In this document: positions 43,937-51,994 of the stretch, piece after piece
How the letters are laid out: the number at the start of each line of letters is the position of its first letter
Numbering within the stretch: the stretch's first letter is position 1
Assembly: GCF_030409325.1 (NCBI RefSeq)
Contig: NZ_JAUFPR010000002.1
Coordinates: 310,001 to 374,000, forward strand
Source of the DNA: Mucilaginibacter aquaedulcis
Lineage (GTDB): Bacteria > Bacteroidota > Bacteroidia > Sphingobacteriales > Sphingobacteriaceae
DNA: 64,000 nucleotides
Direction of reading: 5' to 3'
Notes under the pieces: generated by a model
The model's database searches: none
What the model saw: the letters and a program-made list of their open reading frames with translations, nothing else
What the model was told of the DNA's origin: nothing
Position numbers and translations under genes: made by a program

Positions 43937-44551
43937 TCAGGATGCTTTTCGTTTATTCAATTCATCCCTAATCTTAGCCGCTTTTTCATATGATTCTTCG
44001 GCTAATGCTTCCTGAAGTTTTGTTTTAAGTTCATCAATACTTAATGATGAAAAACCGCTTCCTACAGCTGTACCAACTGTTTTTTCTTCGGTTGTTTCAT
44101 TTATGTTTTCAAGATAAACAAAATCGTTTCCTTCAATAACAATACCCGCAGTTGAAAGTATAAACTCGTAAGTGAAAATAGGGCAGTCAAACCTTACAGC
44201 CACTGCAATGGCATCAGATGTACGGGCATCTATCTCTACCGATCTTTTGCCATCACTGCATATTAGCTTGGAGTAAAATATGCCGTCGACCAGGTTATAG
44301 ATAATGATCTCCTGTACTTCTATCTGGTATGCCTGAGCAAAACTCTTGAATAAGTCATGCGTTAACGGGCGACTTGGAGTCATTTTTTCTATTTCGATAG
44401 CAATTGCCTGCGCCTCAAAGCTACCTATAATAATGGGGAGCCTGCGGCGTCCGCTTACCTCGCCCAAAACTAAAGCATAAGCACCTGATTGTGTCTGACT
44501 GTAAGATAGCCCTACAATATCAAGCTTAATTTTTTTCATGTTGTTACCCAT
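43937..44551 (-). CDS. Bifunctional-nuclease (BFN/DUF151) domain protein with UvrB/C motif
   Basis: A 204-residue protein. Residues about 6-140 form a BFN domain (LDIVGLSYSQTQSGAYALVLGEVSGRRRLPIIIGSFEAQAIAIEIEK, DARTSDAIAVAVRFDCPIF), found in proteins with DNase/RNase activity in plants and widespread in bacteria. The C-terminal 35 residues (SIDELKTKLQEALAEESYEKAAKIRDEL) are a UVR helical hairpin like the UvrB-UvrC contact motif. It follows etfA by 14 bp and is probably the third gene of the etfBA operon. An in-frame Met at residue 5 is an alternative start. Confidence 0.9.
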   Translation of the reverse strand: MGNNMKKIKLDIVGLSYSQTQSGAYALVLGEVSGRRRLPIIIGSFEAQAIAIEIEKMTPSRPLTHDLFKSFAQAYQIEVQEIIIYNLVDGIFYSKLICSDGKRSVEIDARTSDAIAVAVRFDCPIFTYEFILSTAGIVIEGNDFVYLENINETTEEKTVGTAVGSGFSSLSIDELKTKLQEALAEESYEKAAKIRDELNKRKAS

Positions 44552-44565
44552 CTCACCTAATTATT

Positions 44566-45543
44566 TTATGCTGAAGCTTTATATTCTTTAACGGCTGCTA
44601 TTAATTTAGGCACAACTTCAAATGCATCACCAACAATACCATAGTCGGCAACTTTAAAAAATGGAGCTTCTGGGTCTTTATTGATCACCACAATAACTTT
44701 TGATGAACTTATACCTGCCAGGTGCTGTATTGCGCCTGATATACCTATTGCAATATACAAATTTGGACTAACAGCAATACCTGTTTGTCCAACATGTTCA
44801 CTATGCGGGCGCCAACCGGCATCAGAAACGGGTTTGGAGCATGCTGTAGCTGCCCCGAGCAATTCGGCCAGTTCTTGTATCATGCCCCAATTCTCCGGAC
44901 CTTTCAGCCCCCTTCCTCCCGAAACAACGATCTCGGCATCGGGTAATGATACTTTATCAGTTGATCTCACTATCTCTTTGATCATAGCCTTAAAGTCTGA
45001 CTCTTTTGTTTCGGCTGTAAAATCTTCAACTTGTGCAGTGCCACCAGTTTCGGTAACCTTATATGAGTTAGGTACCAGGGCAATAACTTTATTTGTTGAT
45101 GTTAATTCAACCATGGCAAAGGCTTTACCAGAGAATGCAGTTTTTTTAACAGTAAACTTACCATTGTTTTGTTCGGGCAACGCCACAGCGCCATCTGCAA
45201 CACCAGCATCAAGTTTTACCCCTAATCTTGGGGCAAGTCCGCGGCCGGAAAATGTGTTAGATAACACTACTATGTTGGCATCTTGCTTTTTAGCTGCTTC
45301 GGCAATGATGGAAGCATAGGCCTGATTAATAAAGTTTTTAAGCTTTTCGCCCGAAACGTTAAGTACTTTTTCGGCCCCATATTTACCTAAAGCGGCTAAT
45401 TCGGCAGCGTCAACGTCGCCAATGGAAATGGCTACAAGGTTAGTGTTGTTTTGATCGGCAATGGCCCGGGCATAGGTAACAGCTTCAAAAATTGACTTTT
45501 TGAATTTACCGCCAGCATTTTCCGTATATATTAAAACTGACAT
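44566..45543 (-). CDS. etfA: Electron transfer flavoprotein alpha subunit
   Basis: A 325-residue FAD-binding subunit. The C-terminal FAD domain shows VSGGRGLKGPENWGMIQELAELLGAA, GWRPHSEHVGQTG and NLYIAIGISGAIQHLAGISSSKVIVVINKDPEAPFF. With EtfB it carries electrons from acyl-CoA and other dehydrogenases to the quinone pool. It starts 34 bp after etfB. No fused dehydrogenase or rubredoxin domain is present. Confidence 0.97.
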   Translation of the reverse strand: MSVLIYTENAGGKFKKSIFEAVTYARAIADQNNTNLVAISIGDVDAAELAALGKYGAEKVLNVSGEKLKNFINQAYASIIAEAAKKQDANIVVLSNTFSGRGLAPRLGVKLDAGVADGAVALPEQNNGKFTVKKTAFSGKAFAMVELTSTNKVIALVPNSYKVTETGGTAQVEDFTAETKESDFKAMIKEIVRSTDKVSLPDAEIVVSGGRGLKGPENWGMIQELAELLGAATACSKPVSDAGWRPHSEHVGQTGIAVSPNLYIAIGISGAIQHLAGISSSKVIVVINKDPEAPFFKVADYGIVGDAFEVVPKLIAAVKEYKASA

Positions 45544-45577
45544 ATTTGTTTGTTTCGTGAATCGGATTTATGTTTAA

Positions 45578-46315
45578 TTATATAACACGAGCTTCGGTGT
45601 GTAACAGCTCAACCAATTTCGCTGTGTCATCAGCTGCAACCAGTTTTACTTGTCCTCGCGGGGCAGGTGTTTCATAACTTATTATTTCTGAAAATGTTTT
45701 TACCTCAACAGGCTCAACTACTGCCAACGGTTTAGTACGAGCTGACATGATGCCGCGCATATTTGGTATTTTGGGTTCGGCAACACCTTCGGCAGTGCCT
45801 GCTACAAAAGGGTAGGGAATAGTCAGGATCTCTTTACCGCCTTCAATTTCGCGTTCAACTGTTGCATCGCTGTCTGCCGCATCCAATTTTTTAATAATAG
45901 ATACAGAAGGTATATCCAACAATTCGCCAAGCATACCTGCTACTTTCGAACCATTGTAATCTATCGATTCACGACCTGTTAAAATCAAATCAAACGGATT
46001 AGCTTTTGCATATTGGGCTATCTGGTAAGCTACATACCAGGCATCATGTGGTTTAGCATTTATTCGCACTGCATCAGTTGCGCCAATAGCCAGGGCCTTA
46101 CGAATAGTGGCCTCTGTAGTTACTTCACCAACGTTTATAACAGTTACAGATCCTTTCCCATTGTCAGTAAGCTCGATAGCGCGTGAAAGCGCGATTTCGT
46201 CATAAGGGTTTAGGATAAATTGAACACCGTTTGTATTAAATTGGGTGTTATTGTCAGTAAAGGTTATTTTTGTGGTGGTATCAGGAACATTACTTACACA
46301 TACCAGGATCTTCAT
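45578..46315 (-). CDS. etfB: Electron transfer flavoprotein beta subunit
   Basis: A 245-residue subunit starting MKILVCVSNVPDTTTKITF at the ATG at 46315. The longer frame from 46333 begins at a TTG that lies inside the predicted -7 box (46338-46331) and can be dismissed. Family motifs are NPYDEIALSRAIEL, VGEVTTEATIRKALAIGATDAVRI and DLILTGRESIDYNGSKVAGMLGELL. It binds AMP and forms the dimer with EtfA encoded downstream. The predicted 5' leader is only about 9 nt. Confidence 0.96.
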   Translation of the reverse strand: MKILVCVSNVPDTTTKITFTDNNTQFNTNGVQFILNPYDEIALSRAIELTDNGKGSVTVINVGEVTTEATIRKALAIGATDAVRINAKPHDAWYVAYQIAQYAKANPFDLILTGRESIDYNGSKVAGMLGELLDIPSVSIIKKLDAADSDATVEREIEGGKEILTIPYPFVAGTAEGVAEPKIPNMRGIMSARTKPLAVVEPVEVKTFSEIISYETPAPRGQVKLVAADDTAKLVELLHTEARVI

Positions 46316-46330
46316 ATCAATAGGTTTTTG

Positions 46331-46338
46331 CAAATTTA
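46331..46338 (-). promoter_or_regulatory. Bacteroidota -7 box TAAATTTG of etfBA
   Basis: An exact TAnnTTTG match on the minus strand, 15 bp before the chosen etfB start. It decides against the longer TTG start. Confidence 0.6.
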
Positions 46339-46360
46339 ATTAAAAAAGGTAGAGTTTAAA

Positions 46361-46702
46361 ATGGAGTTGAGCAGATTGGATAAGCTATTAGAATTTATAA
46401 AGAATGAACCGAATGACGAGTTTTTAAAATACGCTCTCGCCACCGAATATCTGCGTCTAAATCAGGTAGATAAGGCATTGTATTATTATGAAGATTTAAT
46501 TGCGAACCACCCCGGTTATGTAGGCACTTATTATCATTTAGGTAAGTTATATGAAGCCCTGAACCGCAAACAGGACGCCATTACCACCTATGAAAACGGC
46601 ATGAAAGTGACTAAGGAGAAGCGGGATAATCATGCTTTTTCAGAATTACAAGCAGTTTACAGGCAAGCTGTTGGTATTGAAGAAGACGATGATGACTATT
46701 GA
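46361..46702 (+). CDS. Small tetratricopeptide-repeat protein
   Basis: A 113-residue soluble protein made of about two TPR units (DEFLKYALATEYLRLNQVDKALYYYEDLIANHPGY and GTYYHLGKLYEALNRKQDAITTYENGMKV), ending in an acidic tail EEDDDDY. TPR units bind other proteins; the partner is unknown. It is divergent from etfB, with only 45 bp between the two start codons, so the two promoters overlap. Confidence 0.88.
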   Translation: MELSRLDKLLEFIKNEPNDEFLKYALATEYLRLNQVDKALYYYEDLIANHPGYVGTYYHLGKLYEALNRKQDAITTYENGMKVTKEKRDNHAFSELQAVYRQAVGIEEDDDDY

Positions 46703-46793
46703 TATAGTTCATGGTCAACCGTTCATAGTTTATTCATCATTAAACTATTTATTTATCACTATGAACAATGAATTATTAACTATGAACTAATTA
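46703..46793. repeat. AT-rich spacer with repeated GTTCATAGT / ACTATGAAC words
   Basis: This 91-bp gap holds GTTCATGGT, GTTCATAGTTTA, CACTATGAAC and AACTATGAAC, words that are inverted copies of each other and could pair in several ways. There is no T-run of a classical terminator. It could be a degenerate hairpin array between the TPR and chromate transporter genes. Confidence 0.45.
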
Positions 46794-47993
46794 ATGAAAA
46801 AACGCCATCTTCTATTTCTTCGTGATGTTTTTATTTATACGTTCACAGCATTTGGCGGCCCGCAGGCACATATAGCTGTATTACTGCGCGAGTTTGTTGA
46901 AAAAAGAAATTATATAAGCGAAGAAGAGCTGATGGAGCTTAACGCGCTTTCACAGGTATTGCCAGGTCCCTCATCAACTCAAACTTTGGTTGGCATAGCC
47001 TGGAAAGTTGGAGGCTTACGATTAGCATTGATCACCTTTTTAATTTGGATACTGCCTTCGGCTGCCATCATGGGGCTGGCTGCCATAAGTTATAAAATGT
47101 TTGCAAATCAGGCCAAGTTTGCCCATGTGATCACTTATATACAACCCATGGCTGTGGGCATTGTGGCTTACGCTACTTATACTTTCGCCAGTCGTTTTTT
47201 AAAAACCAGGGTTAGTATGATGTTGGCTATCGGATCGCTTATTTCCACGCTTATTTTACAGAATGCATATGCTTTTCCATTGTTGGTTTTATTAGGTGGC
47301 ATTATTTCATCGGCGATGGAAACCCAGCCACAGGAAAATGAGCTGCGTGTTAAATTATACTCCAACGTAAATCCTAATAAAGTTGCTTACTTTATTGGAA
47401 TCTTACTGTTTTTTGCCGCCTTAGGTGCTATCATAAATCAAACATCACCCTTTAGTTTGCCCATACGTTTGTTTGAGAATTTTTACCGTAACGGCATATT
47501 GATATTTGGTGGCGGACAGGTAATGGTACCCTTAATGTACACAGAATTTGTTGAGGTTAAGCATTATCTCAGTAATTCAGAGTTTTTGTCGGGATATGCT
47601 TTGCAGCAGGCTTTGCCTGGGCCTACGTTCTCTTTTACCTCCTTTTTAGGTGGGATCACTTTAGGTAATAAAGGTTTTGGTATTGGTGGCCAGATAATTG
47701 GCAGTCTTGTAGCGGTGATAGGTGTTAACACCCCCGGCTTGATATTGATCTTATTTATTGTGCCATTTTGGGAAGATCTTAAAAAAATCACCCGTATCAA
47801 AAACTCATTGAGCGGCATTAACGCTGTGGCAGTAGGTTTTATGGCCACGGCTTTTATTTTGCTTGTAAAACCATTTGGTGGTAACTGGATAGCCTACGCT
47901 TTAATGGTAGGTACTTTCGGGCTACTGCATTTTACCAAAATAAAAACCCCGATCATCATCATCATCGGGGTTTTGTTGGGGATATTTTTTTAG
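46794..47993 (+). CDS. chrA: Chromate transporter (ChrA/CHR family)
   Basis: A 399-residue membrane protein with both halves of the CHR family fused: the first carries FGGPQAHIAVL and LSQVLPGPSSTQ, the second FGGGQVMVPLMYTEF and LQQALPGPTFSF. Long-chain CHR proteins export chromate; many family members have untested roles. The last codons encode five Ile residues (ATC repeats) in a segment able to form a terminator-like hairpin (47943-47974). Its TAG stop codon is the first three bases of a 134-bp repeat element shared with the convergent dnaB gene. Confidence 0.92.
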   Translation: MKKRHLLFLRDVFIYTFTAFGGPQAHIAVLLREFVEKRNYISEEELMELNALSQVLPGPSSTQTLVGIAWKVGGLRLALITFLIWILPSAAIMGLAAISYKMFANQAKFAHVITYIQPMAVGIVAYATYTFASRFLKTRVSMMLAIGSLISTLILQNAYAFPLLVLLGGIISSAMETQPQENELRVKLYSNVNPNKVAYFIGILLFFAALGAIINQTSPFSLPIRLFENFYRNGILIFGGGQVMVPLMYTEFVEVKHYLSNSEFLSGYALQQALPGPTFSFTSFLGGITLGNKGFGIGGQIIGSLVAVIGVNTPGLILILFIVPFWEDLKKITRIKNSLSGINAVAVGFMATAFILLVKPFGGNWIAYALMVGTFGLLHFTKIKTPIIIIIGVLLGIFF

Positions 47994-48124
47994 CCCCCCG
48001 ACCCCCTAAAGGGGGAGTATTTTTGATTTGCATGGTTCTAAAATTAAAAAAGTCAGCTTCAAAAAGCCGACTCTTTTAATGAATAAGATTTTTAAAGCTC
48101 CCTCTTTAGGGGGTCGGGGGGCTA
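47991..48124. repeat. Structured intergenic repeat, copy 1 (27-bp terminal inverted repeats, central hairpin)
   Basis: Terminal inverted repeats at 47991-48017 and 48098-48124 agree at 26 of 27 positions and begin TAGCCCCCCGACCCCC; each contains an internal palindrome CCCCCTAAAGGGGG or a near copy. The centre has TTTTTGATTTGCA and a terminator-like hairpin (about 48049-48078). The outer TAG of each end is the stop codon of a gene, chrA on the left and dnaB on the right. A homologous element lies at 50776-50905 and a decayed one at 59364-59459. It carries no ORF, so it is a MITE-like or REP-like element that also acts as a bidirectional terminator. Confidence 0.8.
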
Positions 48125-49687
48125 AAAAGGTGGTTCGTCATCAATATCATCCATTCTTGATGGGCGAATAATGAAATTGCTTTGTTTTTCAAAATCTTGG
48201 GATGGCGCAAGGCCCGAAAAAGCGTTGCCTGCAGCAGGAGGGAAGCCCTGCATATCCTCTTCGAGATTGGCAAACTTTACATATTTACCTACGAATTTCA
48301 ATCGTACGGTACCTGTTTCACCGTTACGGTGTTTAGCTATAATTACTTCACCAACGTTATTTGTTGGATTACCATCTTCATCTTCTGTTAAGCCATAATA
48401 TTCAGGACGGTAAAGGAATAGTACCATATCTGCATCCTGCTCAATAGAACCAGACTCACGTAAATCTGAAAGCATTGGCCTTTTAGAGTTACCTGGCCTG
48501 GTTTCTACAGCACGGCTCAATTGCGACAGGGCAATCACAGGTACGTTAAGCTCTTTTGCTACTGATTTTAATGCCCTTGATATACTACCAATTTCCTGCT
48601 CACGGTTACCACCGCCTGCTTTTCCTTCACCCTTCCCATGCATCAATTGTAAGTAGTCAATGATGATGAGTTGAATATCATGCTGAGATTTTAAACGACG
48701 GCATTTGGCTCTGAACTCAAAAATATTCAGGGCAGGAGTATCGTCGATAATTAGTGTAGCTTGTTCAAGTCTGCCTATCTTGGAGTGTATTTGCTGCCAT
48801 TCCCACTCTTCCAGAGTTCCTTTACGAATCTTTTCCTGTTCAATTTCGGTTTCACCAGATATCAGACGATTTACTAACTGAACAGACGACATCTCGAGCG
48901 AGAACACCACAACCGGCTTATCAAAATCAACCGCCGCGTTACGCGCACAGCTTAATACGAAGGCCGTTTTACCCATCGCCGGACGTGCGGCAATGATCAC
49001 TAAGTCTGATTTTTGCCAACCGGATGTCATACGGTCAAGGTTGGTGAAACCTGAAGGTACCCCGGTAAGACCGTCCTTTTTATCTTTAAGCGCTTCAATA
49101 TCTTTTAATGCCTCATGTACCAGATCGTCCATTTTACGCGCATCGCGACGCAGGTTACTCTGAGCAATCTCAAAAAGATTTTTTTCGGCCTTGTCAAGCA
49201 GGTCAAGCACATCAGAAGTATCTTCATAAGCACTTTGAATAACCTCAGTTGATATGCGGATCAATTCACGTTGAATGAATTTTTGAATAATGATACGTGC
49301 GTGAAACTCAATATTGGCAGCAGATGCCACGCGGCTGGTAAGCTCAGTAATATAATATGCACCGCCAATCATTTCCAGTTCACCTTGTTTGCGTAATTCG
49401 GCAGTAACTGTCAGGATATCAACCGGAGAAGATTTTTCAAATAGTTGCTTTATTGCGGCAAATATTTTCTGATGGTTGTCGCGATAAAAAACTTCGGGCT
49501 TTAAAACATCTATAACAGATGATAGCGCGTCTTTTTCGAGCATGAGAGCACCTAAAACAGCTTCTTCCAAATCCGTTGCTTGGGGCGGAAGTTTCCCAAG
49601 TCCGGAATAGGGATTTGGTGCTGTGAATCGGCTTCGGCGGTCGTTGGTATTGGGTTTGTTTTGTAGGCTGTCGTTCTCGAAATTCAT
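48122..49687 (-). CDS. dnaB: Replicative DNA helicase DnaB
   Basis: A 521-residue hexameric helicase. The N-terminal domain (PPQATDLEEAVLGALMLEKDAL) contacts primase, and the RecA-like domain shows Walker A ARPAMGKT near 230 and LIIIDYLQLMHGKGEG (Walker B region), plus SQLSRAVETRPGNSKRPMLSDLRESGSIEQDADMV. There is no intein at the usual P-loop site. The stop codon TAG coincides with the end of the 134-bp repeat. A TATTTTTG box 8 bp upstream of the ATG predicts a nearly leaderless mRNA. Confidence 0.97.
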   Translation of the reverse strand: MNFENDSLQNKPNTNDRRSRFTAPNPYSGLGKLPPQATDLEEAVLGALMLEKDALSSVIDVLKPEVFYRDNHQKIFAAIKQLFEKSSPVDILTVTAELRKQGELEMIGGAYYITELTSRVASAANIEFHARIIIQKFIQRELIRISTEVIQSAYEDTSDVLDLLDKAEKNLFEIAQSNLRRDARKMDDLVHEALKDIEALKDKKDGLTGVPSGFTNLDRMTSGWQKSDLVIIAARPAMGKTAFVLSCARNAAVDFDKPVVVFSLEMSSVQLVNRLISGETEIEQEKIRKGTLEEWEWQQIHSKIGRLEQATLIIDDTPALNIFEFRAKCRRLKSQHDIQLIIIDYLQLMHGKGEGKAGGGNREQEIGSISRALKSVAKELNVPVIALSQLSRAVETRPGNSKRPMLSDLRESGSIEQDADMVLFLYRPEYYGLTEDEDGNPTNNVGEVIIAKHRNGETGTVRLKFVGKYVKFANLEEDMQGFPPAAGNAFSGLAPSQDFEKQSNFIIRPSRMDDIDDEPPF

Positions 49688-49694
49688 AAGGCAA

Positions 49695-49702
49695 CAAAAA
49701 TA
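49695..49702 (-). promoter_or_regulatory. Bacteroidota -7 box TATTTTTG of dnaB
   Basis: An exact TAnnTTTG match on the minus strand ending 8 bp from the dnaB start codon, so initiation would fall within a base or two of the ATG. Confidence 0.65.
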
Positions 49703-49764
49703 TACAAAATAACTTTTGAATTGTTTAGTAAAGCGCTAACACCTGTTTTTGTGGTTTAACTCAA

Positions 49765-49925
49765 ACATTAACAACCATATAATTTTGAGTATTTATAATT
49801 AACAGTTTGTGTTAACTATAACTCCGTAATTAACACACTGTGTTGATAAAGTGTTAATATCCTAATTTAACTATTGTAAATCAATAATTTATAACAATGT
49901 TAATAAACTCAGCAAATGTTAATTA
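49765..49925. repeat. Cluster of GTTAAC/GTTAAT-type words between dnaB and rlmB
   Basis: Within 160 bp there are about eight copies, in both orientations, of a short word of the form (T/A)GTTAA(C/T), for example TGTGTTAAC, TTAACACAC, AGTGTTAAT and AATGTTAAT. One pair, TGTGTTAA and TTAACACA, makes an 8-bp dyad. The rest of the 325-bp gap (49688-50012) holds only the two promoters. It could be a multi-site regulator or DNA-binding-protein target; it is not a recognisable DnaA-box array. Confidence 0.4.
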
Positions 49926-49983
49926 TTTAGATAGAACCCAAACGCTGCTTCAGTTCAATAAGTGCTTAATCAATTAATATAGC

Positions 49984-49991
49984 TACTTTTG
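49984..49991 (+). promoter_or_regulatory. Bacteroidota -7 box TACTTTTG of rlmB
   Basis: An exact TAnnTTTG match 21 bp before the rlmB start. No clear TTG -33 box was seen. Confidence 0.5.
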
Positions 49992-50012
49992 CAAAATATC
50001 AGATCGTAACAA

Positions 50013-50777
50013 ATGACATTTAATTCCAGACCTCAGCGCGAAAGCAACCAAATGGTTTTTGGTATCAGGGCTATTATGGAGGCCATAACCTCGGGAAAAG
50101 AAATTGAGGCTTTATATATTCAAAGGGGCATTGGCGGCGGCTTATCTCATGAGCTAAAAGCGCTGTTGACAGAATACAATATTACCGCTCAGCAGGTACC
50201 GGTTGAAAAACTCAATCGCTTAACACCTAAAAATCATCAGGGTGCTGTGGCATTTATTTCGCCGATCATTTATCAAAAGATAGAGAACATTATTCCAGAG
50301 GTATTTGAAAAAGGAGAAGTGCCGCTTGTACTTGTTTTAGATTCAATTACAGATGTACGCAACATGGGCGCTATTGCCCGTACCGCTGAATGTGCTGGTG
50401 TGCATGCTATTGTTATTCCGGCTAAAGGTTCGGCTCAGATAAACCCTGATGCTATTAAAACGTCAGCAGGTGCGCTATATAAAATCCCTGTTTGCCGTCA
50501 CGATAATTTTATGCAAACAGTTAAGTTTTTGCAGGAGTCAGGGTTGCAATTAGTTTCCTGTACCGAAAAAACCCAGGATGATATTTATGTACCTGATTAT
50601 ACTGCTCCAACCGCCATCATTATGGGCTCGGAGGAGGATGGTATCCGAAACGAAATTATCCGTATATCTGACCATTTGGCCAAGATTCCAATGTTTGGTG
50701 AAATTGAATCACTTAACGTATCTGTATCAACCGGTGTGATATTGTATGAAGCTATAAGACAAAGAGGCTTGAGTTAG
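50013..50777 (+). CDS. rlmB: 23S rRNA (guanosine-2'-O)-methyltransferase RlmB (SpoU/TrmH family)
   Basis: A 254-residue SPOUT methyltransferase. The N-terminal substrate-binding domain begins NQMVFGIRAIMEAITSGKEIEALYIQ. The three SpoU motifs are visible: DSITDVRNMGAIARTAECAG, IIMGSEEDGIRNEIIR and MFGEIESLNVSVSTGVILYEAIRQR. It most likely methylates G2251 in the ribosomal P-loop; assignment within the SpoU family is by overall layout. The gene is divergent from dnaB. Its TAG stop abuts copy 2 of the structured repeat. Confidence 0.9.
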   Translation: MTFNSRPQRESNQMVFGIRAIMEAITSGKEIEALYIQRGIGGGLSHELKALLTEYNITAQQVPVEKLNRLTPKNHQGAVAFISPIIYQKIENIIPEVFEKGEVPLVLVLDSITDVRNMGAIARTAECAGVHAIVIPAKGSAQINPDAIKTSAGALYKIPVCRHDNFMQTVKFLQESGLQLVSCTEKTQDDIYVPDYTAPTAIIMGSEEDGIRNEIIRISDHLAKIPMFGEIESLNVSVSTGVILYEAIRQRGLS

Positions 50778-50905
50778 CCCCAGCCCCCTGAAGGGGGAGC
50801 TTTTTGATTTGCAGGGCACAAAAATATAAAAAGGCCAGCTTTTAGAAGCTGGCCTTTTTAATGAATAAGGTTTTCAAAACTCCCCCTTCAGGGGGCTGGG
50901 GGGCT
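50776..50905. repeat. Structured intergenic repeat, copy 2
   Basis: Homologue of the element at 47991-48124. The ends are inverted copies (50776-50799 and 50880-50905) of AGCCCCAGCCCCCTGAAGG type, with internal palindrome CCCCCTGAAGGGGG. The interior shares TTTTTGATTTGCA and TTTTAATGAATAAG with copy 1. The central hairpin GGCCAGCTT-TTAG-AAGCTGGCC replaces AGTCAGCTT/AAGCCGACT of copy 1, so base pairs changed while pairing was kept. It lies between convergent rlmB and manC and should terminate both. Confidence 0.8.
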
Positions 50906-50908
50906 TGG

Positions 50909-51994
50909 CTAAATATACTTGGCCCCGAACTTGTTCTTCACATCGGCTACCACCTGTTTCACATTCTGTTCCTGATCGCGCGGGCAGATGAGCAGGGTAT
51001 TGTTTGATTCTACCACGATAAAATCATGCAGACCCTGCAATATCACCAGCTTTTCGCCGGGTACATTCACCATGCAGTTCGATGAATCATACATGATCAC
51101 TTTTTCTGAAGGGATCACCGCGTTGCCTACATAATCCTTCTCGGCCAGGTCATAGATAGAGGCCCAGGTACCCAGGTCGCTCCAGCCAAAGGCCGATGGC
51201 AGTACGTACACATTGTCCGCCTTTTCCATGATGCCATAATCTATCGATATGTTGATGCAGTGCTGGTAAGCTTTGTGGATATGAGCCTTCTCGTTCTCGG
51301 TATTGTATACCGGACGGGCTTCGGCAAATATTTCATGCATCTCGGGCAGGTGCTGGCCAAAAGCTTTGACAATGGCTTTGGCCGACCATACAAAGATCCC
51401 CGCGTTCCATAAAAAGTCGCCGCTTTGTATAAACGTGCGGGCTATCTCCAGCGTGGGTTTCTCGGTAAAGGTTTTTACCTTATGAAAATCATCATTGATC
51501 ACATGATCGGTGTACTGTATATAACCATAGCCCGTATCCGGACGCGATGGTTTGATGCCCAGGGTGATCAGGCTTTCGGAACTTGCCGCCGTTTCCAGTG
51601 ATTTTTCAATGGCGTGTACAAAGGCTTCCTCATCCAGGATCTGCTGATCAGACGGGGCCACCACGATCACGGCATCAGGGTTCAGTGTTTCTATTTTAAA
51701 ACAGCCGTAGGCCACGCAGGGGGCCGTATTGCGCATCACCGGTTCGGTGAGGATCTGCTGTTCGCCTATATCAGGGAGCTGGCTTTTTACCAGTTTGGTG
51801 TAATTCTCATTGGTTACAATGTATATGTTTTCAGGAGGGCATACTTTCAGGAAACGTTCATAGGTGTTTTGAATCAAAGTTTTTCCTGTTCCTAAGATGT
51901 CTATAAATTGTTTAGGATGCGATGAACGGCTGATGGGCCAAAATCTGCTGCCGATACCACCGGCCATGATGATCGCATAATTGTTTTTATTCAT
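50909..51994 (-). CDS. manC: Mannose-1-phosphate guanylyltransferase
   Basis: A 361-residue enzyme making GDP-mannose from GTP and mannose-1-phosphate, for exopolysaccharide and glycan synthesis. The nucleotidyltransferase signature is IIMAGGIGSRFWPISRSSHPKQF at about 8-30; other motifs are FTEKPTLE and FLWNAGIFVWSA. It is the single-domain type without a fused phosphomannose isomerase. GC content is clearly higher than in the neighbours (two sample 60-base lines count 52% and 58%, against about 40% around), which suggests different codon use or recent transfer. It stands alone, with a structured repeat at its 3' side. Confidence 0.93.
   Translation of the reverse strand: MNKNNYAIIMAGGIGSRFWPISRSSHPKQFIDILGTGKTLIQNTYERFLKVCPPENIYIVTNENYTKLVKSQLPDIGEQQILTEPVMRNTAPCVAYGCFKIETLNPDAVIVVAPSDQQILDEEAFVHAIEKSLETAASSESLITLGIKPSRPDTGYGYIQYTDHVINDDFHKVKTFTEKPTLEIARTFIQSGDFLWNAGIFVWSAKAIVKAFGQHLPEMHEIFAEARPVYNTENEKAHIHKAYQHCINISIDYGIMEKADNVYVLPSAFGWSDLGTWASIYDLAEKDYVGNAVIPSEKVIMYDSSNCMVNVPGEKLVILQGLHDFIVVESNNTLLICPRDQEQNVKQVVADVKNKFGAKYI

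Noticed and set aside
44681..45319. 212-codon open frame antisense to etfA
   Set aside because: It is a shadow of a clear etfA reading frame; its composition (Ser/Pro/Thr/Cys-rich) is typical of antisense translation.
47954..47963. CRISPR or tandem-repeat array at ATCATCATC
   Set aside because: Only five ATC codons within the chrA coding sequence; no spacers.
48122..49687. Intein in DnaB
   Set aside because: The length (521 residues) and continuous P-loop region show no insertion.
49688..50012. Replication origin next to dnaB
   Set aside because: The repeated GTTAAC-like words are not DnaA boxes (TTATCCACA type), and dnaA, dnaN, gidA and similar origin neighbours are absent.
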